A stretch of DNA of 64,000 nucleotides from Shinella sp. CPCC 101442 (GTDB lineage: Bacteria; Pseudomonadota; Alphaproteobacteria; Rhizobiales; Rhizobiaceae). Both the position numbers and the translations under genes were made by a program. Every line of letters starts with the position of its first letter. Within the stretch, counting starts at the first letter, position 1. Positions 9,014 to 19,200 of this stretch are shown in pieces. The notes under the pieces are model-generated. The model saw only the letters and a list, made by a program, of their open reading frames with translations. It had not been told where the DNA came from and did not search any database. Location: the NCBI RefSeq assembly GCF_024704725.1, contig NZ_JALIQS010000008.1, positions 124,001 to 188,000 on the forward strand. Reading direction: 5' to 3'.

Positions 9014-9044
9014 TACCATCGATAACCTATACTTATCGATGGTA
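9014..9044. repeat. Perfect 12-bp inverted repeat with 7-nt centre (lox-like)
   Basis: TACCATCGATAA (9014-9025) and TTATCGATGGTA (9033-9044) are perfect reverse complements around a 7-nt asymmetric spacer CCTATAC. This is the geometry of a tyrosine recombinase core site: two inverted binding arms around a 6-8 bp overlap region. It lies 85 bp upstream of the recombinase start. It could instead be an operator shared by the two divergent genes. Confidence 0.7.
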
Positions 9045-9073
9045 TATAATCGAACCTGCAATCATACCCAGTG

Positions 9074-9103
9074 AGGAACTATAACTTATAGATAGAGTTC
9101 CTT
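9074..9103. repeat. Imperfect 13-bp inverted repeat upstream of the DUF1612 gene
   Basis: AGGAACTATAACT and AGATAGAGTTCCT pair at 11 of 13 positions around a 3-nt centre. It lies between the lox-like repeat and the DUF1612 start. It is a possible operator or second recombinase-binding site; the function is unknown. Confidence 0.45.
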
Positions 9104-9119
9104 TAGTAAATCATTTACA

Positions 9120-10274
9120 TTGATTTCAATGTCTTATGATCTCGCGAAATTACCCATCCAGAGCCTGCTCAAGCCCGTTTTCGAGGCGGGAATCGCGCTC
9201 GCCCGGCTCGACGAGCGCATCGCCCGTTCCGAGGTCGGAAACGGCTTTCTCGAACGCCAAAATTTCGCCGATGCCTGTGCCTCGCTGTGGATCGACGGCG
9301 AGCTCGTCCATCTCGAGGACCTCGTCCTGCACGACGCCAGCCATGACATCCGCACCCCGACCCACGAACTGACCATCGCCCGCGATGTCCTGCGCACCCG
9401 CCGGCGGATCGCCGCGCAGCCGCCAGGCTGGGCGCTCAGCCCCGACGGCCTCCGCAGCCTGCGCCGGCACAATGTCGTTGCCGGGCAGGCGTGGCCTGCA
9501 GCATCTCTGGGCGACGGCGCCGTCGAGAGCGAAGCCCCCGCGTTGGATGCCGATCTGGCTGGAGAAGGGGAGGGGGAGCACATCGATGACGGTGCCAGCG
9601 CGCTCGACGCCGAGCTGGCCGCCATCGATGCGGTGTTGGCGCGCTCGGAAGCGGTGTTGAAGGAGGTGGCCGCGCCGACAGGTCGGTCTCGGGATCGTGA
9701 CCCACTCGTCTACGATTCTGACTGGGACGAGGATGTGCGGCTCGACGAATGGCGCGGCGTGTTGCGACAGGCTGAAAATCTGCCGCCGGTGCTGCAGGCG
9801 ATCGTCGCCCTCGATGCCTGGAACAAGCTCGAGGTGTTGCAGCACGCCCCGTGGCTCGGGCGGCATCTCGCGGCCTCGATCCTGGGCCAGGCCGGCGTCA
9901 CCACAGGCGTGCATCTCGCCGCCATCAATCTCGGCCTGAGAACCATTCCCGTCGACCGGCGTCGGCATCGGAGCCGCGAGATCCGATTGCTGGCTATTGC
10001 CGACGGACTGATCGCGGCGGGCGAGATCGGGCTGAAAGAGCATGACCGGCTGGCACTCGCGCGAAAAATGATGGAGCGGAAGCTGCAGGGGAGGCGGGTC
10101 TCGTCAAAACTCCCCGAGCTCGTCAATCTCGTGATTTCGACGCCGCTCGTTCATGCCGGGACGGTCGCTAAAACGCTTGGGGTCACGCCGCAGGCGGCGC
10201 GACGGATTGTTGGCGAGCTCGGGCTGCGGGAGATGACGGGGAGGGGGAGGTTTCGGGCGTGGGGTATCGTCTAA
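9120..10274 (+). CDS. DUF1612 / helix-turn-helix protein (RHE_PE00001 family)
   Basis: Protein of 384 residues of the rhizobial RHE_PE00001 family: an N-terminal region with the Fic-like segment [32 protein letters not shown], a central DUF1612 part ([22 protein letters not shown]) and a C-terminal helix-turn-helix ([25 protein letters not shown]). The start may be a later ATG (9129). Members are frequent on rhizobial plasmids beside tyrosine recombinases and DUF1403/ScpB genes. The role is unestablished; DNA binding is inferred from the helix-turn-helix. Confidence 0.85.
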   Translation: MISMSYDLAKLPIQSLLKPVFEAGIALARLDERIARSEVGNGFLERQNFADACASLWIDGELVHLEDLVLHDASHDIRTPTHELTIARDVLRTRRRIAAQPPGWALSPDGLRSLRRHNVVAGQAWPAASLGDGAVESEAPALDADLAGEGEGEHIDDGASALDAELAAIDAVLARSEAVLKEVAAPTGRSRDRDPLVYDSDWDEDVRLDEWRGVLRQAENLPPVLQAIVALDAWNKLEVLQHAPWLGRHLAASILGQAGVTTGVHLAAINLGLRTIPVDRRRHRSREIRLLAIADGLIAAGEIGLKEHDRLALARKMMERKLQGRRVSSKLPELVNLVISTPLVHAGTVAKTLGVTPQAARRIVGELGLREMTGRGRFRAWGIV

Positions 10275-10379
10275 CAAGCCCTTGCTACTGTGGATTTCTT
10301 CTTGAGCTTGGGCACGCTGGGAGGAGACTACGGTGGGCGGAGGGGTGCCAACATCATCGCCTAACGATTGATGTTGAAG

Positions 10380-12302
10380 CTAACGCCTAAACAGCCATGC
10401 GAGCAACCCTTTTCGGACAGGCACAGCGGTTGGGCGTGGTGGATCGGCGCTGCGAACCTCTGGGTTTACGCGCCGTGGTTGTTCAGGCTTGGCTGAGTCT
10501 GTATGCGCCGACACCTGCTTCTCCATTGAAGAAGGTTGATGTCTCTGCTGAGGTACTTCGACCCTCTCGCGCTGCGGCGTGATTCCGCGTTCGATGAACT
10601 CGGTGATCGGGTCGGGAATCTCTAGCTGCTCCTTTGCCCTCGTTAGGGCAACATACAGCAGACGAAGCTCGGACGGATCGGGTCCTGCCTTGTTTTCCCC
10701 GGACGGGCTGCTCCTCAGGAAGTCATCCATGAGCCGGACACTTTTCCATTCCCGCCCCTTCGACTTGTGAGCTGTGGAAATAACGAGATCCGCACCGTCA
10801 GCTTCCACCGTGCGGCTCAACGCCCACATGAGCTGCTTCTCCCCCCTGGTTTCCACTAGGTTCACGAACGTGACTAGATGCGCGCCTTCATCCGTCCGGG
10901 CAAGCTCCACCACTTCCGCCCAGTTCTTGAAACCAAAGAATGCCGGGCAGCTTGTCGGCTCGCCTTCTTTCAGGAGCTGGACCCCTCGGAGCATCTCCAT
11001 CAGCTCACTCTTGTCGCCGACAAGATGGGGCCGCTTGCCCGCATCCAATGCTTCGATCACAGCGGTGATCGTCGTGGCATTTGTCCTTGCGAGGATAGCG
11101 TCAGGAGTTCCACCTCCGATCCGGCTCCCGATGGCCGGGTTGCCGCGCACTGGGCGCGTCTCCCCCAGTCTGACCCGCATCTTGGTCGCCAGCTCAGCGA
11201 TGGCATCCCCAAACCGGAAAGATGTCGTGAGGTAGGTACTGGCATCAGTTTCGATCGCTTCCATCGCGTTCACTGCGCCGCGCCACTCGTAGATCTGCTG
11301 GTACTTGTCTCCGACATAGACAAGTTGCGCCCGTTGCCTTTGCAAGACGTCGAGCACGACTGGATTGGTATCCTGCGCCTCATCCAACATGATGTAATCG
11401 GCCGCGATGATCGGGCGCGAAAGACCCCAAAGCTTCAAATATCCGTCATGGCCCAAGGGAAGGGGATCGCGTTCGGACAGCATTCTCCCCCAGACCTTGC
11501 GCGCCCCGTCGAGTGCGAATTGCGTGACCTCCGCCAGAACTTCATCGGGAGCGACCCGAAGCGCTCCGATCGTGGGAACGTGCTGAGGACCTATTTCGTC
11601 GTCGGCACTCTGGGCGTAGCGCCGGATAGTCTCGATGTACAGGTAGCCCTGGGAGTCCGCGTTAACAGTGTACTTGTCGGCGAAACGGCGGCGCTTCAAA
11701 TCGAATACCTCTACGAGAAGCTTCGCAGTGCACCTGTTCGTCATCTTGCCGATGTCGGACTTGTATCCGGCCGGGGCAGCACGGAACGCCAGACTGTGCG
11801 ATGTGGAGCAATCAACCGTGTCCGCGAACTTTTCCTTCGCATCACCGACAATGTTCCGATTGAACGCGATGTATTGTCCCTTCGCACCTGTGGCGTTCGA
11901 AAGAAGTTGGAGTGTGGACGTCTTTCCCGTCCCGGCGAATGCGTTGATCTTCAGAGAACTTCCCGCAAGGAACGCGTGGAGTACCACCTTCTGCTCGTCG
12001 GTCGGCTTGAACTTCGACTTCGCGCGGGCGCTTGGCTTGGAGTGAGCCGCTCCATTTTTCCTTCCGGCACTTTTAGTAGCCTTCGAGTGACTCGCGGCCT
12101 GGAAAAAATCCTCTTGTCGGGCAGGAATCTTCGTTATCGCCCTTTCGACCTTTGCTTTGAGCCCCGGGGTTTTGGAGTTCTTGTTTCTAAAGCCAAGCTC
12201 ATGGTCGAGAAGCTTGAGATATTCCGCGTCCTTTTCGCGTTCGGCTTTTCGGAAGATACCTTCCAGCTCAACAAATGACATCGAAATGAACGGACGCTGC
12301 AC
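10380..12302 (-). CDS. UvrD/PcrA-like superfamily 1 DNA helicase
   Basis: 640 residues with SF1A helicase motifs: Q-motif area FKPTDEQKVVLHAF, Walker A AFAGTGKTST (about 121-130), Walker B YIMLDEAQDTN (about 303-313), motif III VYVGDKYQQIYEWRGA, ISTAHKSKGREWKSV and motif VI RLLYVALTRAKEQLE. The first 95 residues are a basic, Lys/Ser-rich extension not seen in housekeeping UvrD. It may start at Met8 (12281). Such short UvrD-like helicases occur in conflict islands; here it opens a minus-strand run with the DUF4236 and TIR proteins downstream of other such genes. The biological role is inferred only. Confidence 0.85.
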   Translation of the reverse strand: MQRPFISMSFVELEGIFRKAEREKDAEYLKLLDHELGFRNKNSKTPGLKAKVERAITKIPARQEDFFQAASHSKATKSAGRKNGAAHSKPSARAKSKFKPTDEQKVVLHAFLAGSSLKINAFAGTGKTSTLQLLSNATGAKGQYIAFNRNIVGDAKEKFADTVDCSTSHSLAFRAAPAGYKSDIGKMTNRCTAKLLVEVFDLKRRRFADKYTVNADSQGYLYIETIRRYAQSADDEIGPQHVPTIGALRVAPDEVLAEVTQFALDGARKVWGRMLSERDPLPLGHDGYLKLWGLSRPIIAADYIMLDEAQDTNPVVLDVLQRQRAQLVYVGDKYQQIYEWRGAVNAMEAIETDASTYLTTSFRFGDAIAELATKMRVRLGETRPVRGNPAIGSRIGGGTPDAILARTNATTITAVIEALDAGKRPHLVGDKSELMEMLRGVQLLKEGEPTSCPAFFGFKNWAEVVELARTDEGAHLVTFVNLVETRGEKQLMWALSRTVEADGADLVISTAHKSKGREWKSVRLMDDFLRSSPSGENKAGPDPSELRLLYVALTRAKEQLEIPDPITEFIERGITPQRERVEVPQQRHQPSSMEKQVSAHTDSAKPEQPRRVNPEVRSADPPRPTAVPVRKGLLAWLFRR

Positions 12303-12395
12303 GATTGCGGTACTCTACCTAATAAGGTGATGGAATATCAGCCAACAGATCTGGCTGCACAAGAAGCATGGTCTGGTTTATGCGTGGGTATACGG

Positions 12396-14063
12396 TCATG
12401 GCTCGACCATGGTGGAATTTGCCATCCACCCCAAGGTGTTTCCTCCGACGCGAACACGGCTCCATCCGGCATCAACCTCCAGAACGGTAACCTCAATCCC
12501 TTTCGGAACGACCGTAAGCACCGGAAATGACGTGCCGGCACCTTCTCGCAGGTTCACCGCCGTCTTCGTGATGCGTATAGTGGCGTTGCCTGACTTCTGG
12601 GAGGCAGTGGTCTCCGTCGGATCGAGGGTGGTGGTTTCCGAGGCTGGGACCGCCACTGGTGTTTCCACGGCAATCGTGGTCTCCGGGCTGGGGTCGACCT
12701 TGGAGTCAGTGGTGAGAGTGTCCTTCTTCTCCCCGGCGGACAACCTATTGGAATTTTCTGCGACCAATACAGGCGGAAGCCCAGTATCTGCCTTCTTGTT
12801 GTCGGGCCGGAATATAACCGCCAGAACCGGAAGCCAGATTACCATGGCGAGGAGCGCCAATGAAGCGACTTTCCAGGATTCGCGCTTCCGCTCCGTGGCG
12901 GGCATTGGGACTACGGCGGCGATATCGTTTGCAGAGGGCGGGGGCAATGCGGGTGAGGTTCGCCCGCGTGGAAGTTTGCCGAGCATCCGGCAACCTTCGA
13001 CAAAGGCAGCGGCAACTCCGGTACGGGAGAATTCTAGAAGCTCGTTTACACCGCTATTGCTCGTGAAGTGCATCGCCTCGTAGAGGCAGATCGGGATTTG
13101 GCGGTTATTTTTAAAGCGGCGATCAGGACCACCAGACTTGTTTGGATGCGCCCAGGTGTGATCGACGACCCTCGCGTCGCTCGGCACGCGCTCGGTCTCG
13201 ATAAATCGTGAATCCTGCCAGCGGACATTCAGGTCGGTGTAATTGACGGCGCCAACCCGGCTGCCATCCTGCACGAGGACGATGTCAGGCATGAAGAACA
13301 AGATCTGCTTGCCCACATGCAACGCGGGCGGGGTTAGGTTGCTCTTGATCACGGCCGGAAGCTTATATGCGAGCGTGGTCGCCTTCCGGTTGACCAGATG
13401 GGAGGCACCGGCGTTGCGTTTCCAGGCCGTCAGGCTCTGAACTGCGCCACCCGCTTCGATGTGCCATTTGGCGGCGCATCCGCTCAGGCCGTCAAAACCT
13501 GCGGCAAGCCTGTTGTATGCGGTCTCCGCATCTCCTTCGAGATCATAATAGAGCACCGTTGTCCGGCGATAGGAATCGAACCAGTTGCCAATCGCATATC
13601 CCGGTAGGGCGAAGATGCAGAGAAACAGGCCAGGCCCGCCCGTCGCCATCCCGGCCAGTACCCCGATCACAATAGCGGTCCAGGCAAGTGCTGCAGACAT
13701 GCGGGTCTGTGCGGCCTTCGAGTTTATCTCGCTAAGCAGCTCCGAGAAGGCCTCGTCCTGCATATGCATAACATCGCCGGAATCGATCTCGATCATCGCG
13801 ACGTCGTTGTTGTCGAAAGTGGCCTGAGGTGACGGTGATCGCTGCTGAGGGACTGCCGATGGTCGGCCCCGCCCGGCATTGCCGAGCGTTGCCCGGTAAT
13901 AAAGCCCGCCGCGGCCTGCATAGATATAGTGGCCACGCGGGCCGCTCCCAACTCGCAATCCTTTCACGCCGACCGAAACGCCCACTCCACCCTTGGAAAA
14001 ATTGAAGCGAAACGGGCCTGCCGATACCGATTTACGAATGTAGAATGGCAAATGTGCCCCCAC
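12396..14063 (-). CDS. DUF4236 - membrane - SH3b domain protein
   Basis: 555 residues. The N-terminus (MGAHLPFYIRKSVSAGPFRF, then NFSKGGVGVSVGVKGLRVG) is a DUF4236 domain. A hydrophobic segment follows (about 120-165), then a globular middle, a second hydrophobic helix (about 400-415, SLALLAMVIWLPVLAVIF), a Ser/Thr/Glu-rich linker and a C-terminal bacterial SH3 domain (VNLREGAGTSFPVLTVVPKGIEVTVLEV). The layout suggests a membrane protein with an SH3 domain outside or in the periplasm. The function is unknown. It sits between the helicase and TIR genes. Confidence 0.75.
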   Translation of the reverse strand: MGAHLPFYIRKSVSAGPFRFNFSKGGVGVSVGVKGLRVGSGPRGHYIYAGRGGLYYRATLGNAGRGRPSAVPQQRSPSPQATFDNNDVAMIEIDSGDVMHMQDEAFSELLSEINSKAAQTRMSAALAWTAIVIGVLAGMATGGPGLFLCIFALPGYAIGNWFDSYRRTTVLYYDLEGDAETAYNRLAAGFDGLSGCAAKWHIEAGGAVQSLTAWKRNAGASHLVNRKATTLAYKLPAVIKSNLTPPALHVGKQILFFMPDIVLVQDGSRVGAVNYTDLNVRWQDSRFIETERVPSDARVVDHTWAHPNKSGGPDRRFKNNRQIPICLYEAMHFTSNSGVNELLEFSRTGVAAAFVEGCRMLGKLPRGRTSPALPPPSANDIAAVVPMPATERKRESWKVASLALLAMVIWLPVLAVIFRPDNKKADTGLPPVLVAENSNRLSAGEKKDTLTTDSKVDPSPETTIAVETPVAVPASETTTLDPTETTASQKSGNATIRITKTAVNLREGAGTSFPVLTVVPKGIEVTVLEVDAGWSRVRVGGNTLGWMANSTMVEP

Positions 14064-14342
14064 CCCAAGTCGCTCTCGTCTCCCAAACTGCCATAAGAGA
14101 GAGTGTGTGGCCGACTATCGTGCAAGATGTTGTATCAGGCAAGCGTGCAATCGATAGGGGTGGTAATATGTGCCTTGGAAATCGGCAGAATTGCCTTGTG
14201 ACAGACTTGAAGATGGTGGAGGGGACCTACTGCGCTAGCTCATTGAGAGGTGTCTTATCACCCCTTTGGAATCGTGCGTGCGGTCTACCGTCTCAGCTCA
14301 TCGCTCACTAAGTTCGCGTGATAGTGCGAGGGCGGCTCAGAT

Positions 14343-15365
14343 CTATCCTTGAGGCTTTTGCCGATCTCGCGAGGCCCGCTCGGACAGGGTTCTGTCGTAG
14401 CTCTGCTTGACAATAGTGGCCAGGGTCTGGAGATCGTACGGCTTGACCACTAGGTGCGTCGGCTCTGGCTTCGGTCCGGAAAGAAGCTTCTCCGGGTAAG
14501 CCGTGATGAAGATCACTGATGCATCCGAGAAGGACACGATCCGGTTCGCGGCGCCGAGGCCGGAACTTCCATCGGCAAGTACGATCTCCGCGGTTATCAG
14601 GTCGGGTTTCAAGCGTGCAGCGAGATCGACTGCGTCCTGTTCTGTTCGAGCAACGCCACCGACAAGAAATCCCTGCTGGTCAAGGAAGTGGGAAAGGTCT
14701 TCCGCAGTCCTCGGCTCGCTCTCGACCACCAGTGCTACAGGCCGAAGCTTCTGCAGGGCTGAGAGCTGCCTGCCCAGTTCCCTGTTTACGGAGGTCAGCT
14801 TTGCGATGTCAGATGCGCGCGCGCGGTTCTCATTCTCGATCCTGTCGAACTCTCCACGTTCCACTTTTGGTGAGGAAGGCATTCTGCCCAGCGCTTCAGG
14901 CAACTCCTTCTCCCAGCGCCTCCGCTTGCGGTCGAAGTGGTCGTTGTCATGCCCTTCAATGCTCACGACCTCCAGGACTGTTTTGCGCACGGCTTGCAGC
15001 ATTTCGGCATTCGTAATTTCCCAACCCTGCCGAAGGCCGAGGGTTCTGGTCACTTCGCTGAAGGCTACAGGAGGGACAACGATGGGCAACGGTGTCAAGG
15101 ACTTCACCCAGGTCGCTCCGACTTCCATCAGACAGAAGGCGCTGTCCATGTAGGACGGTGTCATGAGCAGGATGACCAATTTGGGTTCCTGGATCTGATC
15201 CCGCATGTCGACGTTGAAGTCGTGGGTCAGCGGAACTCCGTAACCCGGCAGGCTGGAGCAGAAGATCGATCTCGGCGGTACGCCGATGGCATCGACGAGC
15301 AGATCAACCACCATTTCCGCAAGATGTCGGTCGGCTACAGCGTGGCTGACGAATATGTCCCGCAT
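14343..15365 (-). CDS. TIR domain fused to a degenerate PhyR-like receiver domain
   Basis: Start set at the ATG at 15365: homology begins with MRDIFVSHAVADRHLAEMVV, while the longer frame to 15677 is antisense to a DUF1403 remnant. Residues 1-140 form a TIR-like domain (VSHA at the start, LVILLMTPSYMDSAFCLMEVGATW) with Glu81 in the place of the catalytic NADase Glu. A helical linker follows (150-205), then a receiver domain (210-325) whose LADGSSGLGAANRIV and VIFITAYPEKLLSGPKPEPT segments match the receiver of the general stress regulator PhyR. The phosphoacceptor Asp is Glu260 (ITAEIVLADG) and the acidic pair is changed (VVESEP); Lys308 is kept. It could be an NAD-consuming or signalling effector controlled by a receiver that cannot be phosphorylated normally. 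Confidence 0.8.
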   Translation of the reverse strand: MRDIFVSHAVADRHLAEMVVDLLVDAIGVPPRSIFCSSLPGYGVPLTHDFNVDMRDQIQEPKLVILLMTPSYMDSAFCLMEVGATWVKSLTPLPIVVPPVAFSEVTRTLGLRQGWEITNAEMLQAVRKTVLEVVSIEGHDNDHFDRKRRRWEKELPEALGRMPSSPKVERGEFDRIENENRARASDIAKLTSVNRELGRQLSALQKLRPVALVVESEPRTAEDLSHFLDQQGFLVGGVARTEQDAVDLAARLKPDLITAEIVLADGSSGLGAANRIVSFSDASVIFITAYPEKLLSGPKPEPTHLVVKPYDLQTLATIVKQSYDRTLSERASRDRQKPQG

Positions 15366-15445
15366 CAATTGGTTCCCAAGGACTCCGAGTGCGCTATCAG
15401 AGGCAAGAAGCGCGGAGGTTTCAAGTCTAATCGATAATCCTAGCA

Positions 15446-15845
15446 AACTGACGGGCAGATCACCGCGGCCGTAGACCACGCCGGCGATGCGCTGCAATCC
15501 GGCCGGCCGGCGCCGGTCGCTGCCGTGGAACTTGTCACAGCCATGCATTCCGTGCGGCCGGATGCCTAGCCGCTCGCCTATATGCTGGCCGATCTGCTGA
15601 TCGCCGCGCTGCTGAAATGGAGTTTTGCCGTGCCGGTGCTGATGGCCGAGCGCTACGGGTCGGCCTTCAATACGCACCGGGGCAGGGGCCGCGTGCGCCC
15701 GGGGGATCCGGCCTTTGCCCGAGCCCTCTGCCTTGCCTTGGTCGAGGAAGCAAGCGCGGCCTAGCGCACCGCCTTTGACATCGCCCGCCGCGCCGAGACG
15801 CTAGGCGCCGCGGCGTCAAAGGTTCGCACGAAGGGCGCCGGCGCT
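15446..15845 (+). pseudogene. DUF1403-family gene remnant
   Basis: Plus-strand reading gives ITAAVDHAGDALQSGRPAPV and so on, a TAG (15567-15569), then [40 protein letters not shown], a second TAG (15762-15764), and TAFDIARRAETLGAAASKVR. This order matches the C-terminal half of DUF1403 proteins. The N-terminal half is missing and there are two in-frame stops. It runs without a gap into the ScpB remnant. DUF1403, ScpB and DUF1612 genes are commonly clustered on rhizobial plasmids, so this is probably debris of the same cluster as 7784-10274. Confidence 0.7.
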
Positions 15846-15849
15846 ATCC

Positions 15850-16175
15850 GACTTCGAGGCCATGGTGCTGATGGCCATGCGTATTTCCAGCCGATCACCC
15901 GCGGCGACCTGTCGAAAATCTTCGGCAAGGAGGTCAGCCGCGATACGATACCCAGCCTGCGCCATGCCAACTTCTTCGCCTCCGGTCCACGCAGCCCGAC
16001 GTCGGGCACTCTATGCACCTATGTCACGACGAAGCACTTCCTGTCGGCCTTCGGCATGCAGACGTTGCGCCATCTGCCAGATGTCGAGGCATTGAAGGAT
16101 GCGGGGTTGCTCAGCCGGCAGGGCCTTCATACCGAGCAACTCCCTAGCGAGGTCGGCGACGAGGAAGCGCAGTAA
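15850..16175 (+). pseudogene. Plasmid ScpB-like gene remnant (frameshifted)
   Basis: SDFEAMVLMAM is read in one frame; after a 1-nt loss near 15878 the reading continues as AYFQPITRGDLSKIFGKEVS and then DTIPSLRHANFFASGPRSPT, YTYVTT-like LCTYVTTKHFLSAFGMQTLR, to LHTEQLPSEVGDEEAQ and a TAA (16173-16175). This matches the winged-helix C-terminal part of ScpB, a condensin subunit. The N-terminal part is absent. Because of the deletion, the DUF1403 frame reads straight into the ScpB frame, creating a chance chimeric frame. Confidence 0.7.
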
Positions 16176-16203
16176 AAGCTGCCTCCGCGAAAACGACTTG
16201 CGG

Positions 16204-19200
16204 TTATCCTTCGGAGGAGTGGTCCTTCCTAAATGTGTTGATCCGAATGCCGCCGAAGATCGCTGGCGCGAATGAAGATATAAGGCGTCGTTCAACTAGC
16301 CAGGTGGCGAGGGCCTCATTCACTGGATTGCTGTCGATCTTCGGATATCTTCCATACTCGGCGATGTCGCGATAGGGAGAAGGAAAATTCTGTAGAATTT
16401 CGCGCACCTCTGTCGTTGAAAGCACGCTGTGCAACTTGTTGAGAAGCGAGATTTGCAGTTCTTCCGGGCGAGAGTTCAGAATGATCGCTCGAACATATTC
16501 CGGTTTATTGTCCTTCGCTTCAATTACTGAACGATCAAGAATCGGCCCGATGGCCGACGCAAGAGACGGGCTGCTGACGATGAGGTCGGGTTCAATGTCT
16601 GCAACCACGATCATCTTTTGCGGGTCGCTAATCCCGGAGTTCAGCAACCTCTCGCGGATCGCGATGTCGATGGGGATCTCGGTGCGTTTTGCGAGGTAGT
16701 CCCCGAAGTTGTGCTCTATGAAAAGCGCCTTCAGACCCTCGTCCTCAATCTCGCCGACGTTTTCAGCGGAGAATTCGACTTTGCGCTCTCTGATCAGAAT
16801 CTCGATTTTTGTCGCTCCAACTTTTTGAAGAGCTTTGAACGGTCTCGGTAGCTTCCTGACGTATGAGCGATAGGCGTCGTCTGGCAATACGTCGTTCGCG
16901 ATGAGGTACTTCCGTAGAGGGTAGGCGGCGTCGCCATCAGGAACAGTGTTTTGAGACAGCTCGGCTCTCACGTCGTGATCTTGGAGGTAGGCCATCAGCA
17001 CCTCGGGTTTGTAGCCCTTGCCGGAAAGGTAAGCCAAGCAGTTTTCCCAGGAGTTGACGATCTTCTTCTCGAGAAATAGCGCCGAATGAAACTCAGTTGG
17101 TACGCCGTCGAGAGAAGACAAAACGGCTGTCTGCATGGTGAGAAATGCCGCGCGTTGCTCCACTGCCACGTCATCTCGATTCAGCACCTCAAATATAGCT
17201 GAGGCATCTTCTCCCGTGTTTCTTTCGAGCTTGAGCAGGACGTTGCGGATATAAATCTCGAAGGCGGAATCAAGCCGCTTCAAAAGCGGAGCGTAAGCGG
17301 CTTCACGCAGACAGGAAAAGTTTCGGCTTCTTAGATCGTCGAGCTTCGGGTACCTGACCACTTGCTCCATGATCTGTGCGACGTTGCCGACAGTGATCCG
17401 ATAAAGTCCCCCCGATGCCACGTGCTCAAGTACGCTTTTAAATCCAACGAGGGTTGAGATGTCCTCGATTTGAACCCCAAGAGCGCTTAGAATGTCTAGG
17501 TCGAACGAGATGCCTTCGTCGAGAATCCTACTCAGCTGCTGCGCAACGAACCGTGCCATAGCGACGCTACCAGGGGATCCCTTCGTCAGCGCGCCGTTTG
17601 GTGCGTATGCAAGAATTCGGGCCGCGTGCGAAACCGCCGAGGCTCCCTTCAAGGCGAGAACAGGGAAAGCGGGTGATTTGCGGATCAGCCTCGCGGTCAG
17701 CTCATCTACATGCGCCCCGCGCTCGTAGTAGCTTGAAAAGAAGTCTTCGCACCCCGGAACGTCAGTCAGAATAAACTCTATGGCGCTATTGGCTTGGGAC
17801 GAATATTCTTCGGCGTTTTCCATGAGGAAATCGATCAAGAAGCGGTTGAGTACGTAGGTCCGTCCGAAGTCCTCCTCGCGCATCGAGGCAATAACTTCAG
17901 GGATATTGTCTAGCTGGAAATCAGGATCGGGTGTTGTGAAACTGCGGATCTGTATTAGGAACTTATTATCGTTGAGCGACAGTCGACCACCATGAAACAG
18001 GGAAGTGTACTGATAATAAGTGTCATCGAGATAACCTTCCAAGATTAGGAATTTCAGGAGGTCACGGCTTTCACCGACGTCGGCGAAGACCTGATCGATT
18101 AGAGCAGCATTGTCTCTTACAACTTCGTTGAACTTCCGGGTTCGCAATGAGGCGAGACGGGCCTTTAGTTCCTGAGACCTCTTTGCCGCCGCCTCCCTGT
18201 AATCCGAAGACTTCTGCTCGATTAGCGATTTACGGTGCGCGAAGGTCCGGGTCGAGTCGACTTTGGCCTCAACCCCACGAAGCTCGATATCCGTTCTATA
18301 ACCATTCACGTTCCGCGCTTTAATTGAACCGGACGAGAGAATCGCCTCAAAGTCGGGATCACGCGAGAGCTGAAGCAATGCGATTTGGCCGCTTGGGGTC
18401 TCAAAATGCGTATATTGAATCGGAACGAGTTCGATTATTGCCAGAGCGTAGATCCCATGCAGCTCATTGATGTCCCTGATGGAATGGTCATCGCTACGAG
18501 CGAGCTCAGCTTGTATTGCGCCAAGCTCAGAACGGATTTTCTCCGCCGCACTCTCCACGAATTCGTCATATCGCTTTAGGACGTTCGAGAGCGCACCTTC
18601 CTGTCGATGCAGCGCGGCAAAGTCCTTGGGTATCACGTTTTTGTAGATGAGAATTGCAAGGAGCTTGTTCGGGTCTAGCGCTCCATCTCCCTCAGCCCGT
18701 AAGTTTGACGCGTAGATCGTGTACTCATTGAAAATATTTCCGATAAGTCTCAGATCAGCGAGGTATCGTGATACTTCGCGAATGAAGCGTCTGTCGAGCC
18801 GCGCATCGAGATCGATTCGCTGGGAATGTTCCAGCACCTTGTCGATTGAGTTGGAGTGGTTGATTATCGGTATAACGGGAACGATGAACTCGAAAAACTT
18901 GGTCCTGTCTGTGTTGAGGAATATGTCGTCACGTAAAGCATAGAGAAACCGAATCCGACGGTGTACGTCTGCGTTCTCGTTCACAAGCGCGTTGATTTCT
19001 CTCAAGGTGACGAAAATGTCTGGTGTATCAAACCGGTCGAGATCTTCTATCACCACGAGATCGTAGTCCGTAGACTGAAAGAAATAGATGATTTCATCAA
19101 GATGCTTATTGAGGATCGAGCCTTCGTCGGCGGCATTTGGCGCTATCTCAATGTCCTTGAGCGAGATGCTTTTCAGCGAGAGACCAAGACTTTTGAGATA

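Noticed and set aside
10878-12278. Plus-strand frame of 466 codons opposite the helicase
   Set aside because: Shadow of the helicase gene, which shows all SF1 motifs; the plus product has no recognisable pattern.
15366-15677. N-terminal extension of the TIR-receiver protein (104 codons)
   Set aside because: It is antisense to the DUF1403 remnant and has no TIR sequence; the family homology begins at the ATG at 15365.
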